A DNA stretch of 64,000 nt from Pseudomonas putida (GCF_022627325.1 NZ_JAETZZ010000004.1:186001-250000), one strand, 5' to 3'. Positions 53,748 through 63,963 are shown, numbered from the stretch's first letter. The notes: a model not told the origin generated them from the sequence alone. Made by a program: numbers and translations.

Positions 53748-55808
53748 TCAGGCAGTCCCGATTTCCCCGCCATCATCACGCTGGATCACCACGGTCGAAG
53801 CTCTCGGCCGTACCGTGGTCCCGGCCGGGGTCACATCGGTGGCCTTGTCGGTGTAAGGCCAGTTCTGCGGGTGCTGGATGTTGACGAACATCGACTTGTT
53901 GTCCGGGCTGAAGGCAATGCCGGTCACCTCGCAGCCGTTAGGCCCGACGAAGAAGCGACGTAAATCCACCTGGTTCTGGGCATTGACCGGTATCTGTTTG
54001 CCAGTGGCATCCACCAGGTCGGTAGGGATCACCGCCAGCACCTGATCATTGGTGTAATCGGTGACCGTGCTCTCGCCGTTGTCCGTCTCGAACCACAACA
54101 CGCCACGGCTATCGAAGCTCATGCCGTCGGGGCTGGCGAACTGGTTGAGCTCGGTCAGGCCCGAGCGGTTGATATCGGCGGTACCGGCAGCGTTGGCGCC
54201 GAACACGAAGATGTCCCAGGTGAAGCTCAGGTGATCGTCGCTGTCGTGCCAGCGGATGATGTGGCCGTGGCGGTTCGGGCCACGCGGGTTGGCCGCATCG
54301 ACTTTGTCCGGAGTGCGCGCGCTGTTGTTGGTCAGCGTCAGGTAGACATCGCCATTGAGCGGGTGGACCGCTGTCCATTCCGGGCGGTCCATCGGCGTTG
54401 CACCCACTGCATCGCCCGCGCCGCGGGTGTTGAGGATGATGCCTGCCAGGTCACCGTACAGCGCCCCGAGGGTGCTGCCGCCAGTGGTAGCGGTGGCCAC
54501 GTCGAGCAGAATCCACTCGCCTGTGCCGTCTGCATTGAAGCGGGCCACGTAGAGGTTGCCCTGGTCCATGTACTTGGCGCCGGTGGCCAGGCGGTCGGCC
54601 GGGGTTGCGTCGGCGGCATCCCACAGCGCGGTGGAGACGAACTTGTACAGGTACTCGTTGTTAGAGTCGTCGCCCATGTACCAGACCAGCGGTTTACCGG
54701 CCACCGCCAGGCCCGGGCAGCAGCCCTCGTGGCGGAAGCGGCCGAGCGCGGTACGCTTGGTGGCCAAGGTGCTGCTGTTGTACGGATCGATCTCGACGAT
54801 GTAGCCATAGGTGCTGGCTTCGTTGCGGTAGTCGTCGGTGGCGCTGGCCCCTTTGATGGTCACGTCGAAGCGGGCGAACTCATCGCTTTGTTCGGTGCTG
54901 TCACCGGCAGCGGTCTCCCACTTGTACTGGCCGCTGGAGGTGCCGACGCCGATGCGTCGCTGGTCTTCCGGGCGGGTGTCTTTGTTGACGAAGATGCCCG
55001 GCCAGTTCTCTTCGCAGGTCAGGTAAGTGCCCCACGGGGTGTAGCCGTTGCCGCAGTTGTTGTTGGTGCCGCGGCAGTGGGTACCGTCAGCCGAGTACTT
55101 GGTCTTGACGTGGTCGGTGCCGCGCAAGGGGCCGGTGATTTCCATGCGTGAGGCGGTCGTGAAGCGGCGGTTGAGCGGGTCGTTGTCGACCACCTGCCAG
55201 CGCCCGTTGAGCTTCTGCAGGCGCACCACGCCAGCACCGTGGGCGTTGATTTCCTTGCGCACTTCTTCGGCCGGGCGATTGCCGCTGGCGTCGGTGGTCG
55301 GGCCGTTGGGATGCAGGGCGGCGGCATCGATGTATTCGAAGTTGATCGCCAGCAGGCCGTCTTCGGAGCTGCCATTGATAGGGAAGAAATGCATGCCGTC
55401 ATGGTGCATGCCCATGGCGTTGGCCTGGTCGCTGGAGGTATTGCTGCCGTCCGACTTCCACGGGTTGCCGTTGCTGTTGATCGGCGTACCCCACGGTGCC
55501 AGCACGTAGGCACTGTAGCCTGCGGCGACGACACAGGCATCGGTGCGTGAGCCCGCGATGGACTGGAAGCCCAGTGCCAGTTTCGGTACTTCAGGTTCGG
55601 TAACCGGCGGCTCGGTTGCCGGGTCATCGTTGTCGGAATCGCCACTGTCGAAGCAGCCGGTCAGGCCGGTACCGGCAATCATGGCGATAGCGGCACCCAG
55701 GCTGCCACGCATCACGCTGCGACGGCTTAGGTAGGCGTCCATGACGCTGGCCATCGGCAGGTTGCCACTGTGGTTGCGGTCCAGGTTGTCGCCGGTTTCT
55801 CGACTCAT
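53748..55808 (-). CDS. uxpB: PhoX-family alkaline phosphatase lipoprotein
   Basis: The 686-residue protein has a twin-arginine signal (SRRSVMRG, Arg29-Arg30) followed by a lipobox (LTGC, Cys52), so it is Tat-exported and lipidated. PhoX blocks include GYTPWGTYLTCEENW, GRFRHEGCCPG and GNSPGG-like loops. It removes phosphate from organic phosphates. This fits UxpB of P. putida, a published Xcp substrate with exactly this Tat-plus-lipobox signal, encoded next to tat and xcp. Confidence 0.92.
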   Translation of the reverse strand: MSRETGDNLDRNHSGNLPMASVMDAYLSRRSVMRGSLGAAIAMIAGTGLTGCFDSGDSDNDDPATEPPVTEPEVPKLALGFQSIAGSRTDACVVAAGYSAYVLAPWGTPINSNGNPWKSDGSNTSSDQANAMGMHHDGMHFFPINGSSEDGLLAINFEYIDAAALHPNGPTTDASGNRPAEEVRKEINAHGAGVVRLQKLNGRWQVVDNDPLNRRFTTASRMEITGPLRGTDHVKTKYSADGTHCRGTNNNCGNGYTPWGTYLTCEENWPGIFVNKDTRPEDQRRIGVGTSSGQYKWETAAGDSTEQSDEFARFDVTIKGASATDDYRNEASTYGYIVEIDPYNSSTLATKRTALGRFRHEGCCPGLAVAGKPLVWYMGDDSNNEYLYKFVSTALWDAADATPADRLATGAKYMDQGNLYVARFNADGTGEWILLDVATATTGGSTLGALYGDLAGIILNTRGAGDAVGATPMDRPEWTAVHPLNGDVYLTLTNNSARTPDKVDAANPRGPNRHGHIIRWHDSDDHLSFTWDIFVFGANAAGTADINRSGLTELNQFASPDGMSFDSRGVLWFETDNGESTVTDYTNDQVLAVIPTDLVDATGKQIPVNAQNQVDLRRFFVGPNGCEVTGIAFSPDNKSMFVNIQHPQNWPYTDKATDVTPAGTTVRPRASTVVIQRDDGGEIGTA

Positions 55809-55958
55809 CAGGGTGTCCTTGTATTGGCTGAGTTGGAGGAAACCGCGACTTTAGAGCGCAAAGATGATGATTCTTTGGCAGAAATATTAACGTCGCTTTA
55901 AAACTTTAAGTTCTTATCGCTTGGTCAGAAAGAACAATCTGGAATGGTTGTCGGATTT

Positions 55959-55976
55959 CTGCCATCAAACTGTAAT
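55959..55976 (+). promoter_or_regulatory. Pho box upstream of the xcp operon
   Basis: CTGCCAT-CAAA-CTGTAAT matches the PhoB consensus CTGTCAT-N4-CTGTCAT at six of seven bases in each half, 44 bp before the first gene. It would place type II secretion under phosphate control. uxpB starts 150 bp away on the other strand. Confidence 0.8.
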
Positions 55977-56019
55977 GCCAACGCCGCAACATCCGGGGCC
56001 CAGAAAGAACTCGATAAGG

Positions 56020-57672
56020 ATGGCGGGCCCGATGGTAAGCAGTGTGTACAGGCGCGAGATGATCAGATGGATGGGTGTCGGTGCCCTGGCACCGTTGCTC
56101 GGTGCCTGTTCTGCATTCCCGGGCCAGCGCGGCGGCAATGCCAGCCTGGACCTGTTGTACGTCGCCGACACCCTCGATGCGCGCCAGCCCGGCCGGCCCG
56201 TGGTGCCGGCAACGCGCCTGGGCCCGGTCAGCCACCTGGGCCGGGCACCGTGGATGACCGGCGCCAGCGCCAGCGCGGCTCACCCTGAGCTCGCGCCTTT
56301 GCTCGATGCCAGCCAGGCGGCCAGCGTGCAACTGGGTGGCTATGCCGTGCTCGCGGCCCTGTTGGAACAACTGCGCGCCGAGGCGGGGCCGGGCAATAGC
56401 CTGACCCTCGAGAATGGCCAGGGCTGGAACGGAAGTGGCCTGGCCTATCTGACCCAGGGCGAGAGCGGTGTGCAGGGGAGCCAACTCTTGGGTAGCGAAG
56501 CGCGTGTGAGCAGTGATGAGCGCGTGCTCTGGCCACAGCGCAGTGCCGCGCTTTACCACCAGTCTTCGGCGATGACGCTTGCTGCAGGCATTGCCGATGA
56601 ACAACGCAAAACCTTGGGCCTGGAGCCTTTGCACGTCTTCGAGCGCGGCGGTGCACGCATCGCCGTGGTGGGCGTCACCGACCCTTACGCCCAGGACCAG
56701 AAAGCCTCCCTCAAGCAGTGGTACCAATCGCTGCTGCCGACCTTCGAGCAGGCCCGCCGCGAAGCGGACCTGGTGGTGGCGCTGGCGGATGTCGGCACCG
56801 GCCCAGGCCTGTGGCTGGCCGAGCGCGTGGCGCAGATCGATGTGCTGCTCTGCGCGCGGGGCCAGGACCTGTGGCCCACACCGGTACAGGCGACCCAGGC
56901 CAGTGGCCGGCGCATACCGGTGTTGTTTGCCGGTTGCCGGGGCAGCGGTGCATTCCGCCTGCGCTGCCAACAGGTCGCTGGGCAATGGCAGTTCGATGGG
57001 CGTTTTGTTCCGGCAGTGGCCCAGCAACTCTCAGCCGCAGCGCAGTTGCGCGCCAGCCAGTTGCAGGCCGAGTTGCGTCAGCAGCGTGCAGGCCATGCAG
57101 CGTGGCTCGACCAGCCGCTTGCGCTTGCGCCCCAGGCGCTGTGGCGTCGCGACACGCGTGGCGGCAGTTGGGACGCGTTGCTGCACCAGGCCCTGGCCGA
57201 TGACAGCAGTATGCCGGTGCTGTTGCCGGGCCTTCGCTATGACTACCCATTGGCCGCTGGCGAGGCCATCACGCGCGAGCACCTGATCAGCCTCACCGGT
57301 GGCTACCCGGCACCGGTGGTCGAGGCGCCGGCCCGGCAGGTCGAGCAGGTGCTGGAAAACGCGGCCGAGCAACTGTTCGGTGACCCTTTGCTGCTGGACA
57401 ACAGCCAGGACCTGCCACGCTGGCAGAGCCAGGCCTGGGGGGTGAGCTACAGCCCACAAGGCAAACGCATCACTGGCCTGGAGCCGGTGCAGGGCCTGTG
57501 CCGCACCTTTGGCCTGCAATTCGAGCAGCAGGCGGGTGAGCCGTTGTGGCAGCGGGTCGAGGCCTGGCTCGGGCGACAGCGGCCGGGTTGGCAACTGGCG
57601 GCCTTGCAGGTACCGCAGGTGCGCTACGTGCAAGGCCACCCAGGCTGGCACCCACGGCAGCTGATGTCATGA
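56020..57672 (+). CDS. uxpA: SoxB/5'-nucleotidase-like Tat lipoprotein with altered metal site
   Basis: The 550-residue protein has a twin-arginine signal (YRREMIRW, Arg11-Arg12) and a lipobox (LLGAC, Cys30). Its two domains resemble SoxB and 5'-nucleotidases: LLYVADTLDA in place of LLHxxDTHA, NGQGWNGSG in place of GDTWQGS, and NAAEQLFGDPLLLDN in place of NVADNLF. The metal-ligand His and Asp positions of the first two motifs are replaced, so normal dinuclear phosphoesterase activity is doubtful. It is the first gene of the xcp operon and overlaps gspC by 4 bp. The start codon is uncertain (56020 or 56032). The symbol follows the P. putida xcp cluster by position. Confidence 0.7.
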   Translation: MAGPMVSSVYRREMIRWMGVGALAPLLGACSAFPGQRGGNASLDLLYVADTLDARQPGRPVVPATRLGPVSHLGRAPWMTGASASAAHPELAPLLDASQAASVQLGGYAVLAALLEQLRAEAGPGNSLTLENGQGWNGSGLAYLTQGESGVQGSQLLGSEARVSSDERVLWPQRSAALYHQSSAMTLAAGIADEQRKTLGLEPLHVFERGGARIAVVGVTDPYAQDQKASLKQWYQSLLPTFEQARREADLVVALADVGTGPGLWLAERVAQIDVLLCARGQDLWPTPVQATQASGRRIPVLFAGCRGSGAFRLRCQQVAGQWQFDGRFVPAVAQQLSAAAQLRASQLQAELRQQRAGHAAWLDQPLALAPQALWRRDTRGGSWDALLHQALADDSSMPVLLPGLRYDYPLAAGEAITREHLISLTGGYPAPVVEAPARQVEQVLENAAEQLFGDPLLLDNSQDLPRWQSQAWGVSYSPQGKRITGLEPVQGLCRTFGLQFEQQAGEPLWQRVEAWLGRQRPGWQLAALQVPQVRYVQGHPGWHPRQLMS

Positions 57673-58094
57673 CACTCGCCGCTCGCCTGATGACCGGCAG
57701 CCTGCTCACGCTGGCCGGGTGGCTTGCCGCCCAATGCGTGCTGCAGCTGGCGCGCCAGCCGCAACCGGCCAGCGCCCCGGTCGCCCGCGACGCGCCGCTG
57801 CCGGGGTTGCTGGTCGGCCATTGGCAGGCCCCAGGCGACGATGGCTCGATTGCGCTCACCCGCTTGCCATTGCAGTACCTCGGCGGCCTCAAGGCACAGC
57901 CGTTGTCGGCCAGCGTCGTGGTGCTGCGCTATGGCCAGCAGGTGCGTACCTTGGGCCGTGGCCAGCGCCTGGCACCAGGGATCGTATTGCAGGACATCGA
58001 CGCCGATGGCCTGATTTTCGACAACCAGGGGCGGCGCGAACGCTTGCCCTGGCCGCCACGCCCCGTCGTGACCGGCTTCAAGCGGCAAGGATGA
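57669..58094 (+). CDS. gspC: Type II secretion protein GspC (short form)
   Basis: The 141-residue inner-membrane protein has one N-terminal helix and the periplasmic homology region (LPGLLVGHWQAPGDDGSIAL). It lacks the C-terminal PDZ or coiled-coil domain that makes GspC 270-300 residues in Klebsiella or P. aeruginosa XcpP. It links the inner-membrane platform to secretin GspD. It overlaps the preceding stop and precedes gspD by 3 bp. Confidence 0.85.
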   Translation: MTLAARLMTGSLLTLAGWLAAQCVLQLARQPQPASAPVARDAPLPGLLVGHWQAPGDDGSIALTRLPLQYLGGLKAQPLSASVVVLRYGQQVRTLGRGQRLAPGIVLQDIDADGLIFDNQGRRERLPWPPRPVVTGFKRQG

Positions 58095-58097
58095 ACG

Positions 58098-60050
58098 ATG
58101 CGGGTGAAATATTGCGTGGCCGCTGCCTTGGCCCTGGCCCTGTCTGCGGCCTGGGCAGAGGAACCGGAAACCTTCGATGACAACGGCTCACCGCTTTACG
58201 AGGTGAACTTCGTCGACACCGAGCTGGGCGAGTTCATCGACAGCGTGTCGCGCATCACCGGCACCACCTTCATCGTCGACCCGCGGGTCAAAGGCAAGGT
58301 CACGGTGCGTACCGTCGACCGCCACGATGCCGATGCCATCTACGATATCTTTCTTGCCCAGCTGCGTGCCCAAGGCTATGCCGCGGTCGATCTGCCCAAT
58401 GGCAGCGTGAAGATCGTCCCCGACCAGGCCGCGCGCCTTGAGCCGGTGCCGGTGGAGGCCGCCGGCAAGCCCAGCGAAGGCAGCGATGGCGTGGCCACCC
58501 GCGTATTCAATGTGCGTAACGCCGCCAGCGAGCAGATGCTCGGTATTCTCAAGCCGCTGATCGACCCCCGTGTCGGTGTGATCACTCCTTACCCTGCGGC
58601 AAACCTGCTGGTGGTCACTGATTGGCGCAGCAACCTCGAACGCATCGACAGCCTGTTGCGCCAGCTGGACCAGGTCAGTGACGAACCCCTGAAGGTCATG
58701 CCGCTGCGCCATGCCAGCGCCGCCGATACCGCCCAGTTGCTGACCCGCCTGTTGGCCCGCGAGCAGGGCGCAGATAGCACCCAGGTGGTGGCTGACCCAC
58801 GCAGCAATGCCTTGCTGGTACGTGGCAGCACCGACCGTGTGCGAGCCTTGTTGGGCCAGCTCGATCAGCCCAGTGAGAACCGGCACAGCAGCAACACCCA
58901 GGTGATCTACCTGCGCCATGCCAATGCTGGCGAGGTGGTGAAGGTGCTGCGCGGGTTGAGCCAGGAAGGCGTCGTGCCCAGCGAGGGCACAGGCGAGGGC
59001 GAGGCCAAGGACCAGCCGGTGATGGCCGCCGCCAGCGATTCGGGCATACGCCTGGAGTACGAGGAGGGCACCAATGCCGTTGTCATGGTCGGCCCCGACA
59101 GCGAACTGGCCGCCTACCGCTCCATCGTCGAGCAGTTGGACATTCGCCGCGCCCAGGTAGTGGTCGAAGCAATCATCGCCGAAGTGTCCGACAGCCGCGC
59201 CCAGGAGCTTGGCGTGCAGTGGCTGTTCGCCGACGAAAAGTTCGGCGCTGGCATCGTCAACTTCGGCAGCAACGGGGTGAACATCGCCAACATCGCGGGC
59301 GCCGCCGCCAGTGGCGACAACGAAGCGCTGGGTGACCTGCTGTCGGCCACCACAGGCGTGACGGCCGGTATCGGCCACTTCGGCGGTGGCTTCAACTTCG
59401 CCATGCTGATCAACGCACTGAAGGGCAAGAGCGGCTTCAACCTCTTGTCCACGCCAACCCTGCTGACCCTGGACAACGCCGAAGCATCGATCCTGGTCGG
59501 CCAGGAAGTGCCCTTCGTCACCGGCTCCGTGACGCAGAACAACGCCAACCCCTACCAGACCATCGAGCGCAAGGAAGTAGGGGTGAAGCTGCGCATAAAA
59601 CCGCAGATCAATATCGATAACAGCGTACGCCTGGATATCGTTCAGGAAGTCTCATCGATCGCCGACTCCAGCGCCGCCAGCGACGTGATCACCAACAAGC
59701 GCGAGATCAAGACCAAGGTCATGGTCGAGGACAATGGCCTGGTGATCCTTGGCGGGCTGATCAGCGATGAGCTGAGCACCAGCGATCAACGTGTACCGTT
59801 TCTCGGTGATATTCCAGGGCTGGGCCGGCTGTTCCGGTCCGAGGCCAGCAAGAACACCAAGCAGAACCTGATGGTTTTCATCCGCCCGCGGATCCTGCGT
59901 GACGGGCCCAGCCTGGCGGGGTTGAGCGAAGACAAGTACCGCACCCTGCAGCAGACCACGCCGCTCAAGCTGCCAGGCCTTGCGCAGGACGGCCAGCTGC
60001 TGCGGGTGTTCCCCGCCAGCCGCGCACGCCTGGACGGGGGGGACTGGTGA
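58098..60050 (+). CDS. gspD: Type II secretion secretin GspD
   Basis: The 650-residue outer-membrane secretin has a signal peptide ending AAWA-E, an N0 domain ([22 protein letters not shown]), repeated N1-N3 domains to about residue 340 and a C-terminal pore domain ([28 protein letters not shown]). It forms the exit channel for folded substrates such as UxpB. There is no obvious S-domain for a pilotin. It overlaps gspE. Confidence 0.96.
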   Translation: MRVKYCVAAALALALSAAWAEEPETFDDNGSPLYEVNFVDTELGEFIDSVSRITGTTFIVDPRVKGKVTVRTVDRHDADAIYDIFLAQLRAQGYAAVDLPNGSVKIVPDQAARLEPVPVEAAGKPSEGSDGVATRVFNVRNAASEQMLGILKPLIDPRVGVITPYPAANLLVVTDWRSNLERIDSLLRQLDQVSDEPLKVMPLRHASAADTAQLLTRLLAREQGADSTQVVADPRSNALLVRGSTDRVRALLGQLDQPSENRHSSNTQVIYLRHANAGEVVKVLRGLSQEGVVPSEGTGEGEAKDQPVMAAASDSGIRLEYEEGTNAVVMVGPDSELAAYRSIVEQLDIRRAQVVVEAIIAEVSDSRAQELGVQWLFADEKFGAGIVNFGSNGVNIANIAGAAASGDNEALGDLLSATTGVTAGIGHFGGGFNFAMLINALKGKSGFNLLSTPTLLTLDNAEASILVGQEVPFVTGSVTQNNANPYQTIERKEVGVKLRIKPQINIDNSVRLDIVQEVSSIADSSAASDVITNKREIKTKVMVEDNGLVILGGLISDELSTSDQRVPFLGDIPGLGRLFRSEASKNTKQNLMVFIRPRILRDGPSLAGLSEDKYRTLQQTTPLKLPGLAQDGQLLRVFPASRARLDGGDW

Positions 60051-61498
60051 TGTTGCCCTATCGCCTTGCGCGTCAGGCCGGGCTGGCCATGGCGCCGTCC
60101 GAGGCTGGCTGGCAGTTGTGGCTGCGCCGCGATGCCGACAGTAACCAGCTGCAGGAGCTGCTGCGTGTGCACGGCCAGCCCGTGGCCCTGCACTACCTGG
60201 AAGCTGCGGCGTTCGACGAACGCCTCGGCCAGTTGTATCAGGCCGGGGATGCCGCCACCGAAGCACTGATCGAAGGCATCGGCGAACAGGTCGACCTGGA
60301 CAGCCTGATGAGCGAAATGCCGCGCATCGAGGACCTGCTCGAAAGCGATGATGAAGCGCCGGTGATCCGCCTGATCAACGGCCTGTTCGGCCAGGCCCTG
60401 CGCCTGCGCGCTTCGGACATCCATATCGAGACCTTCGAGCAGAGCCTGGTGGTGCGGCTGCGTGTCGACGGCCACCTGCGCGAGGTGTTGCGCCCGCCGC
60501 GCGCGTTGTCGGCCATGCTGGTGTCGCGGATCAAGGTCATGGCGCGCCTGGACATCGCCGAGAAACGCCAGCCCCAGGACGGCCGTATCACCTTGCGCGC
60601 CGCCGGGCGTGAGGTGGACGTGCGCGTCTCGACCTTGCCCGGCATCCACGGTGAGCGCGTGGTCATGCGTGTGCTCGACAAACAGGCCAGCTTGCTGGCG
60701 TTGGACAACCTGGGCATGCCCCCGGCAGTACTGCGCGGCCTGCGCAGCTGCCTGACAAGGCCAAACGGCATCGTGCTGTCCACCGGGCCGACCGGGTCGG
60801 GCAAGACCACCACCCTGTACGCCAGCCTCAACAGCCTCAATGACGGCAGCCGCAATATCCTCACCGTGGAGGACCCGGTGGAATACGCCATCGCCGGCAT
60901 CGGCCAGACGGCCATCAACCCGCGCGCCGGGCTGACCTTCGCCAGCGGCCTGCGTGCCATCCTGCGCCAGGACCCGGATGTGATCATGCTCGGCGAAATC
61001 CGCGACCAGGAAACTGCGCAGATCGCCGTGCAGGCGAGCCTCACCGGCCACCTGGTACTGTCGACGTTGCACACCAACAGCGCAGTGGGCGCGGTCACCC
61101 GCTTGCGCGACATGGGCGTCGAGCCGTTCCTGATCGCATCGTGCCTGCGCGGTGTACTGGCCCAGCGCCTGGTGCGGCGGTTGTGCCATTGCGCCGTGGC
61201 GCAGCCACTGCAGCCGGCCGAACGTGCGCTGTGGCCTGAGCTCGCGGCGCTGGGCAGCAGTTACCACGCGGTGGGCTGCGAGCAGTGCCAGAGCACTGGC
61301 TATATCGGCCGTTTGGGCCTGTACGAATTTATCGAACTGGACGCCGGTCTCATCGGCCTGCTGTATGACGGCGCCAGTGAACTGGCCATGCAGGACTACC
61401 TGGCCGAGCGCCGCCAGAGCCTGGTGGCGATGGCCAGTGACTGCCTGGCCCGCGGCGAGACCAGCCTGGCCGAAGTACTGCGTGTGGTGCAGGGCTGA
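60050..61498 (+). CDS. gspE: Type II secretion ATPase GspE
   Basis: The 482-residue ATPase has Walker A ([14 protein letters not shown]), the Asp box ([10 protein letters not shown]), Walker B ([14 protein letters not shown]) and a C-terminal zinc-binding C-x-C...C-x2-C segment (CHC, CEQC). It powers pseudopilus extension. I preferred the ATG of the TGATG overlap at 60050; a GTG one codon earlier is possible. Confidence 0.96.
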   Translation: MLPYRLARQAGLAMAPSEAGWQLWLRRDADSNQLQELLRVHGQPVALHYLEAAAFDERLGQLYQAGDAATEALIEGIGEQVDLDSLMSEMPRIEDLLESDDEAPVIRLINGLFGQALRLRASDIHIETFEQSLVVRLRVDGHLREVLRPPRALSAMLVSRIKVMARLDIAEKRQPQDGRITLRAAGREVDVRVSTLPGIHGERVVMRVLDKQASLLALDNLGMPPAVLRGLRSCLTRPNGIVLSTGPTGSGKTTTLYASLNSLNDGSRNILTVEDPVEYAIAGIGQTAINPRAGLTFASGLRAILRQDPDVIMLGEIRDQETAQIAVQASLTGHLVLSTLHTNSAVGAVTRLRDMGVEPFLIASCLRGVLAQRLVRRLCHCAVAQPLQPAERALWPELAALGSSYHAVGCEQCQSTGYIGRLGLYEFIELDAGLIGLLYDGASELAMQDYLAERRQSLVAMASDCLARGETSLAEVLRVVQG

Positions 61499-61501
61499 CC
61501 C

Positions 61502-62704
61502 ATGCCGACCTTTCGTTACCAGGCCGTTGATCTGGCCGGCAAGACCCACAAAGCCAGCCTGCAGGCCGATAGCGAACGCCACGCACGCCAGTTGCTGCGC
61601 GAGCAGGGTTTGTTCCCCCGCCAGTTGCAGCGCTTGGAAAACGGTGCCCGGCAGCCTCGCCGACAACGCTTGAGCCGTGCCCAGCTGTGTGAGCTGACAC
61701 GCCAGCTGGCGACCTTGACCGGCGCGGGCATCCCCCTGGTCGATGCCTTGGCGACGCTTGAACGCCAGTTGCGTCAGCCAGCCCTGCACGGGGTGCTGGT
61801 GGCTGTGCGGGGCTCGCTCGCCGAAGGCCTTGGCCTGGCCCGCAGCCTGGCCCGCCAGGGCGCGCCTTTCACCGGCCTGTACTGCGCGCTGGTCGAAGCC
61901 GGTGAGCGCTCGGGGCGGTTGGCCCAGGTGCTTACCCGGCTTGCAGACCACCTGGAACAGGTACAGCGCCAGCAGCACAAGGCGCGGACCGCACTGATCT
62001 ACCCCTGCGTGCTGATGGGGGTGTCGCTGGCGGTGGTGATCGGCCTGATGACCTTCGTCGTACCCAAGCTCACCGAACAGTTTGCCCATGCCGGGCAGAG
62101 CCTGCCGCTGATCACCTCCTTGCTGATCGGCCTGAGCCAGGGCCTGGTGCACGCCGGCCCCTGGCTGCTGGGGCTGGCGGCCCTCACGTCGCTGCTGGCC
62201 AGCTGGTTGCTGCGCAAGCCGCACTGGTGCCTGCGCCGCGACGACCTGCTGTTGCGCCTGCCGCGCGCAGGCGGGCTGTTGCAGGTGCTGGAAAGTGCCC
62301 GCCTGGCGCGCAGCCTGGCGATCCTCACCAGCAGCGGCGTCGCGCTGCTCGAAGCCTTGCAGGTGGCCACTGAAACCGTCGGCAACCGGCGCATCCGCCT
62401 GGCCATGGAGCAGGTGCGCCAGCAGGTGCAGGGCGGCACCAGCCTGCACCGGGCGCTGGACGCCTGCCAGCAGTTCCCGCCCTTGCTGGTGAACATGGTC
62501 GGCAGTGGCGAGGCCAGCGGCACCTTGGCCGACATGCTCGAGCGGGTGGCCGACGACCAGGAGCGTGGCTTTGCCCGCCAGGTGGATACGGCCATGGCGC
62601 TTTTCGAACCCCTGATGATCCTGGTGATGGGCGCCGTCGTGCTGTTCATCGTGCTGGCGGTGCTGCTGCCGATCATGCAACTCAACCAGGGCCTGCAACT
62701 GTAG
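61502..62704 (+). CDS. gspF: Type II secretion platform protein GspF
   Basis: The 400-residue inner-membrane protein has two cytoplasmic GspF domains (RQLATLTGAGIPLVDAL and LARSLAILTSSGVALLEAL) and three transmembrane helices near residues 165, 220 and 375. It anchors GspE at the membrane. It follows gspE by 3 bp. Confidence 0.96.
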   Translation: MPTFRYQAVDLAGKTHKASLQADSERHARQLLREQGLFPRQLQRLENGARQPRRQRLSRAQLCELTRQLATLTGAGIPLVDALATLERQLRQPALHGVLVAVRGSLAEGLGLARSLARQGAPFTGLYCALVEAGERSGRLAQVLTRLADHLEQVQRQQHKARTALIYPCVLMGVSLAVVIGLMTFVVPKLTEQFAHAGQSLPLITSLLIGLSQGLVHAGPWLLGLAALTSLLASWLLRKPHWCLRRDDLLLRLPRAGGLLQVLESARLARSLAILTSSGVALLEALQVATETVGNRRIRLAMEQVRQQVQGGTSLHRALDACQQFPPLLVNMVGSGEASGTLADMLERVADDQERGFARQVDTAMALFEPLMILVMGAVVLFIVLAVLLPIMQLNQGLQL

Positions 62705-62722
62705 ATGACTAGGAGCAACCCC

Positions 62723-63157
62723 ATGCAGCATCGACGCAAGCGCCAACACGGCTTCACCCTGATGGAAATCATGGTGGTGATTTTCATCATCGGCCTGCTG
62801 ATCGCCGTGGTTGCGCCCAGCGTGCTGGGCAACCAGGACAAGGCCATGCGGCAGAAAGTCATGGCCGACCTGAGCACGCTCGAGCAGGCGCTGGACATGT
62901 ACCGGCTGGACAACCTGCGCTTTCCCAGCAATGAGCAAGGCCTGGCTGCGCTGGTGAAAAAACCGGCCCAGGAGCCGCTGCCGCGTGCCTGGCGCAGCGA
63001 TGGTTATGTACGCCGCCTGCCGGATGACCCGTGGGGCACCCCGTATCAGTACCGTATGCCTGGCGAGCATGGCCGGGTCGATGTGTATTCGTTGGGCGCC
63101 GATGGTGTGCCGGGCGGCGAAGGCCAGGACGCCGACCTGGGCAACTGGGCGCTGTGA
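62723..63157 (+). CDS. gspG: Type II secretion major pseudopilin GspG
   Basis: The 144-residue pseudopilin precursor is cleaved and N-methylated after Gly10 (RQHG-FTLMEIMVV). The conserved C-terminal region (DDPWGTPYQYRMPG and GADGVPGGEGQDAD) carries the calcium site. The ATG at 62723 has AGGAG 8 nt upstream. It builds the pseudopilus fibre. Confidence 0.96.
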   Translation: MQHRRKRQHGFTLMEIMVVIFIIGLLIAVVAPSVLGNQDKAMRQKVMADLSTLEQALDMYRLDNLRFPSNEQGLAALVKKPAQEPLPRAWRSDGYVRRLPDDPWGTPYQYRMPGEHGRVDVYSLGADGVPGGEGQDADLGNWAL

Positions 63158-63160
63158 GCG

Positions 63161-63598
63161 ATGCGCCTGCAGCGCGGTTTCAGCCTGCTCGAATTGCTGG
63201 TGGTGCTGGCCATTGCCGGCCTCATGACCGGGCTTGCCGTGGCCTGGCTGGACAGCGGCAAAGCCAGCGTCGATCAGGCGTTGCAGCGGCTGGCTGTGCA
63301 GGTCCGCTCCCAGGCTGCACTGGCCCGGCATGCCGGGCAACTGCGCGGGTTGCGCTGGACCGGCCAGCGCCCAGAGTTCGTGCGGCGTGAGCGCGAGGGC
63401 TGGGTGGCCGAACCCGCGAGCGTTGGGGACTGGCCCAAAGGGCTGCGCCCTGACTGGCCGGCCAGCCTGCAGCCGCCTCTGCAGTTCACGCCGCAAGGGT
63501 GGGCTCAACCGGGTTCGGTGCGTTGGCACTGGGCGGGCGGCAGTCAGCGCTGGGCGTGGGGGCGTAACGGCCAGTTGCGTGTGGGGCTGGAACCATGA
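63161..63598 (+). CDS. gspH: Type II secretion minor pseudopilin GspH
   Basis: The 145-residue protein has a prepilin cleavage site after Gly6 (RLQRG-FSLLELLVV) and a short variable globular domain. It is a minor pseudopilin at the tip complex. It overlaps gspI by 4 bp. Confidence 0.9.
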   Translation: MRLQRGFSLLELLVVLAIAGLMTGLAVAWLDSGKASVDQALQRLAVQVRSQAALARHAGQLRGLRWTGQRPEFVRREREGWVAEPASVGDWPKGLRPDWPASLQPPLQFTPQGWAQPGSVRWHWAGGSQRWAWGRNGQLRVGLEP

Positions 63599-63963
63599 AG
63601 CGCAGGCAACAGGGCTTCACCCTGCTGGAGGTGACCGTGGCCCTGGCGATTGCCGCCGTGCTGGCGGTGATCACCAGCCAGGTTCTGCGCCAGCGCCTGG
63701 CCGTTCAGGACAGTGTGCAATGGCATCGCCTTGGCGTGCTGTGCGCTCGCGAGCTGCAGGCACGCTTTGCCGTGGAGCAGTACTGGCCGGCCAGCAACCA
63801 GCCCAGTGGTGTGTTGAACCAGGGCGGGCGGGCGTGCCACTGGCAGCTGCAGCTGCGCCGTACCGGAGTGCGCGACCTGCGTCGCGGCGAGATGCAACTG
63901 TATGCCGACCGCGATCAGCGCCTGCCGCTGGGCCAGTACACGGTTTTTCTGGAGCGTCCATGA
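63595..63963 (+). CDS. gspI: Type II secretion minor pseudopilin GspI
   Basis: The 122-residue protein has the cleavage site after Gly7 (KRRQQG-FTLLEVTVAL) and the GspI core (CARELQARFAVEQYWP). It nucleates the tip with GspJ and GspK. It overlaps gspJ by 4 bp. Confidence 0.93.
   Translation: MKRRQQGFTLLEVTVALAIAAVLAVITSQVLRQRLAVQDSVQWHRLGVLCARELQARFAVEQYWPASNQPSGVLNQGGRACHWQLQLRRTGVRDLRRGEMQLYADRDQRLPLGQYTVFLERP

Noticed and set aside
59786..63529. A 1247-codon open frame on the minus strand across gspD-gspH
   Set aside because: It is antisense to five well-supported type II secretion genes, is rich in His, Gln and Ala, and shows no domain. Long antisense frames are common in GC-rich DNA.
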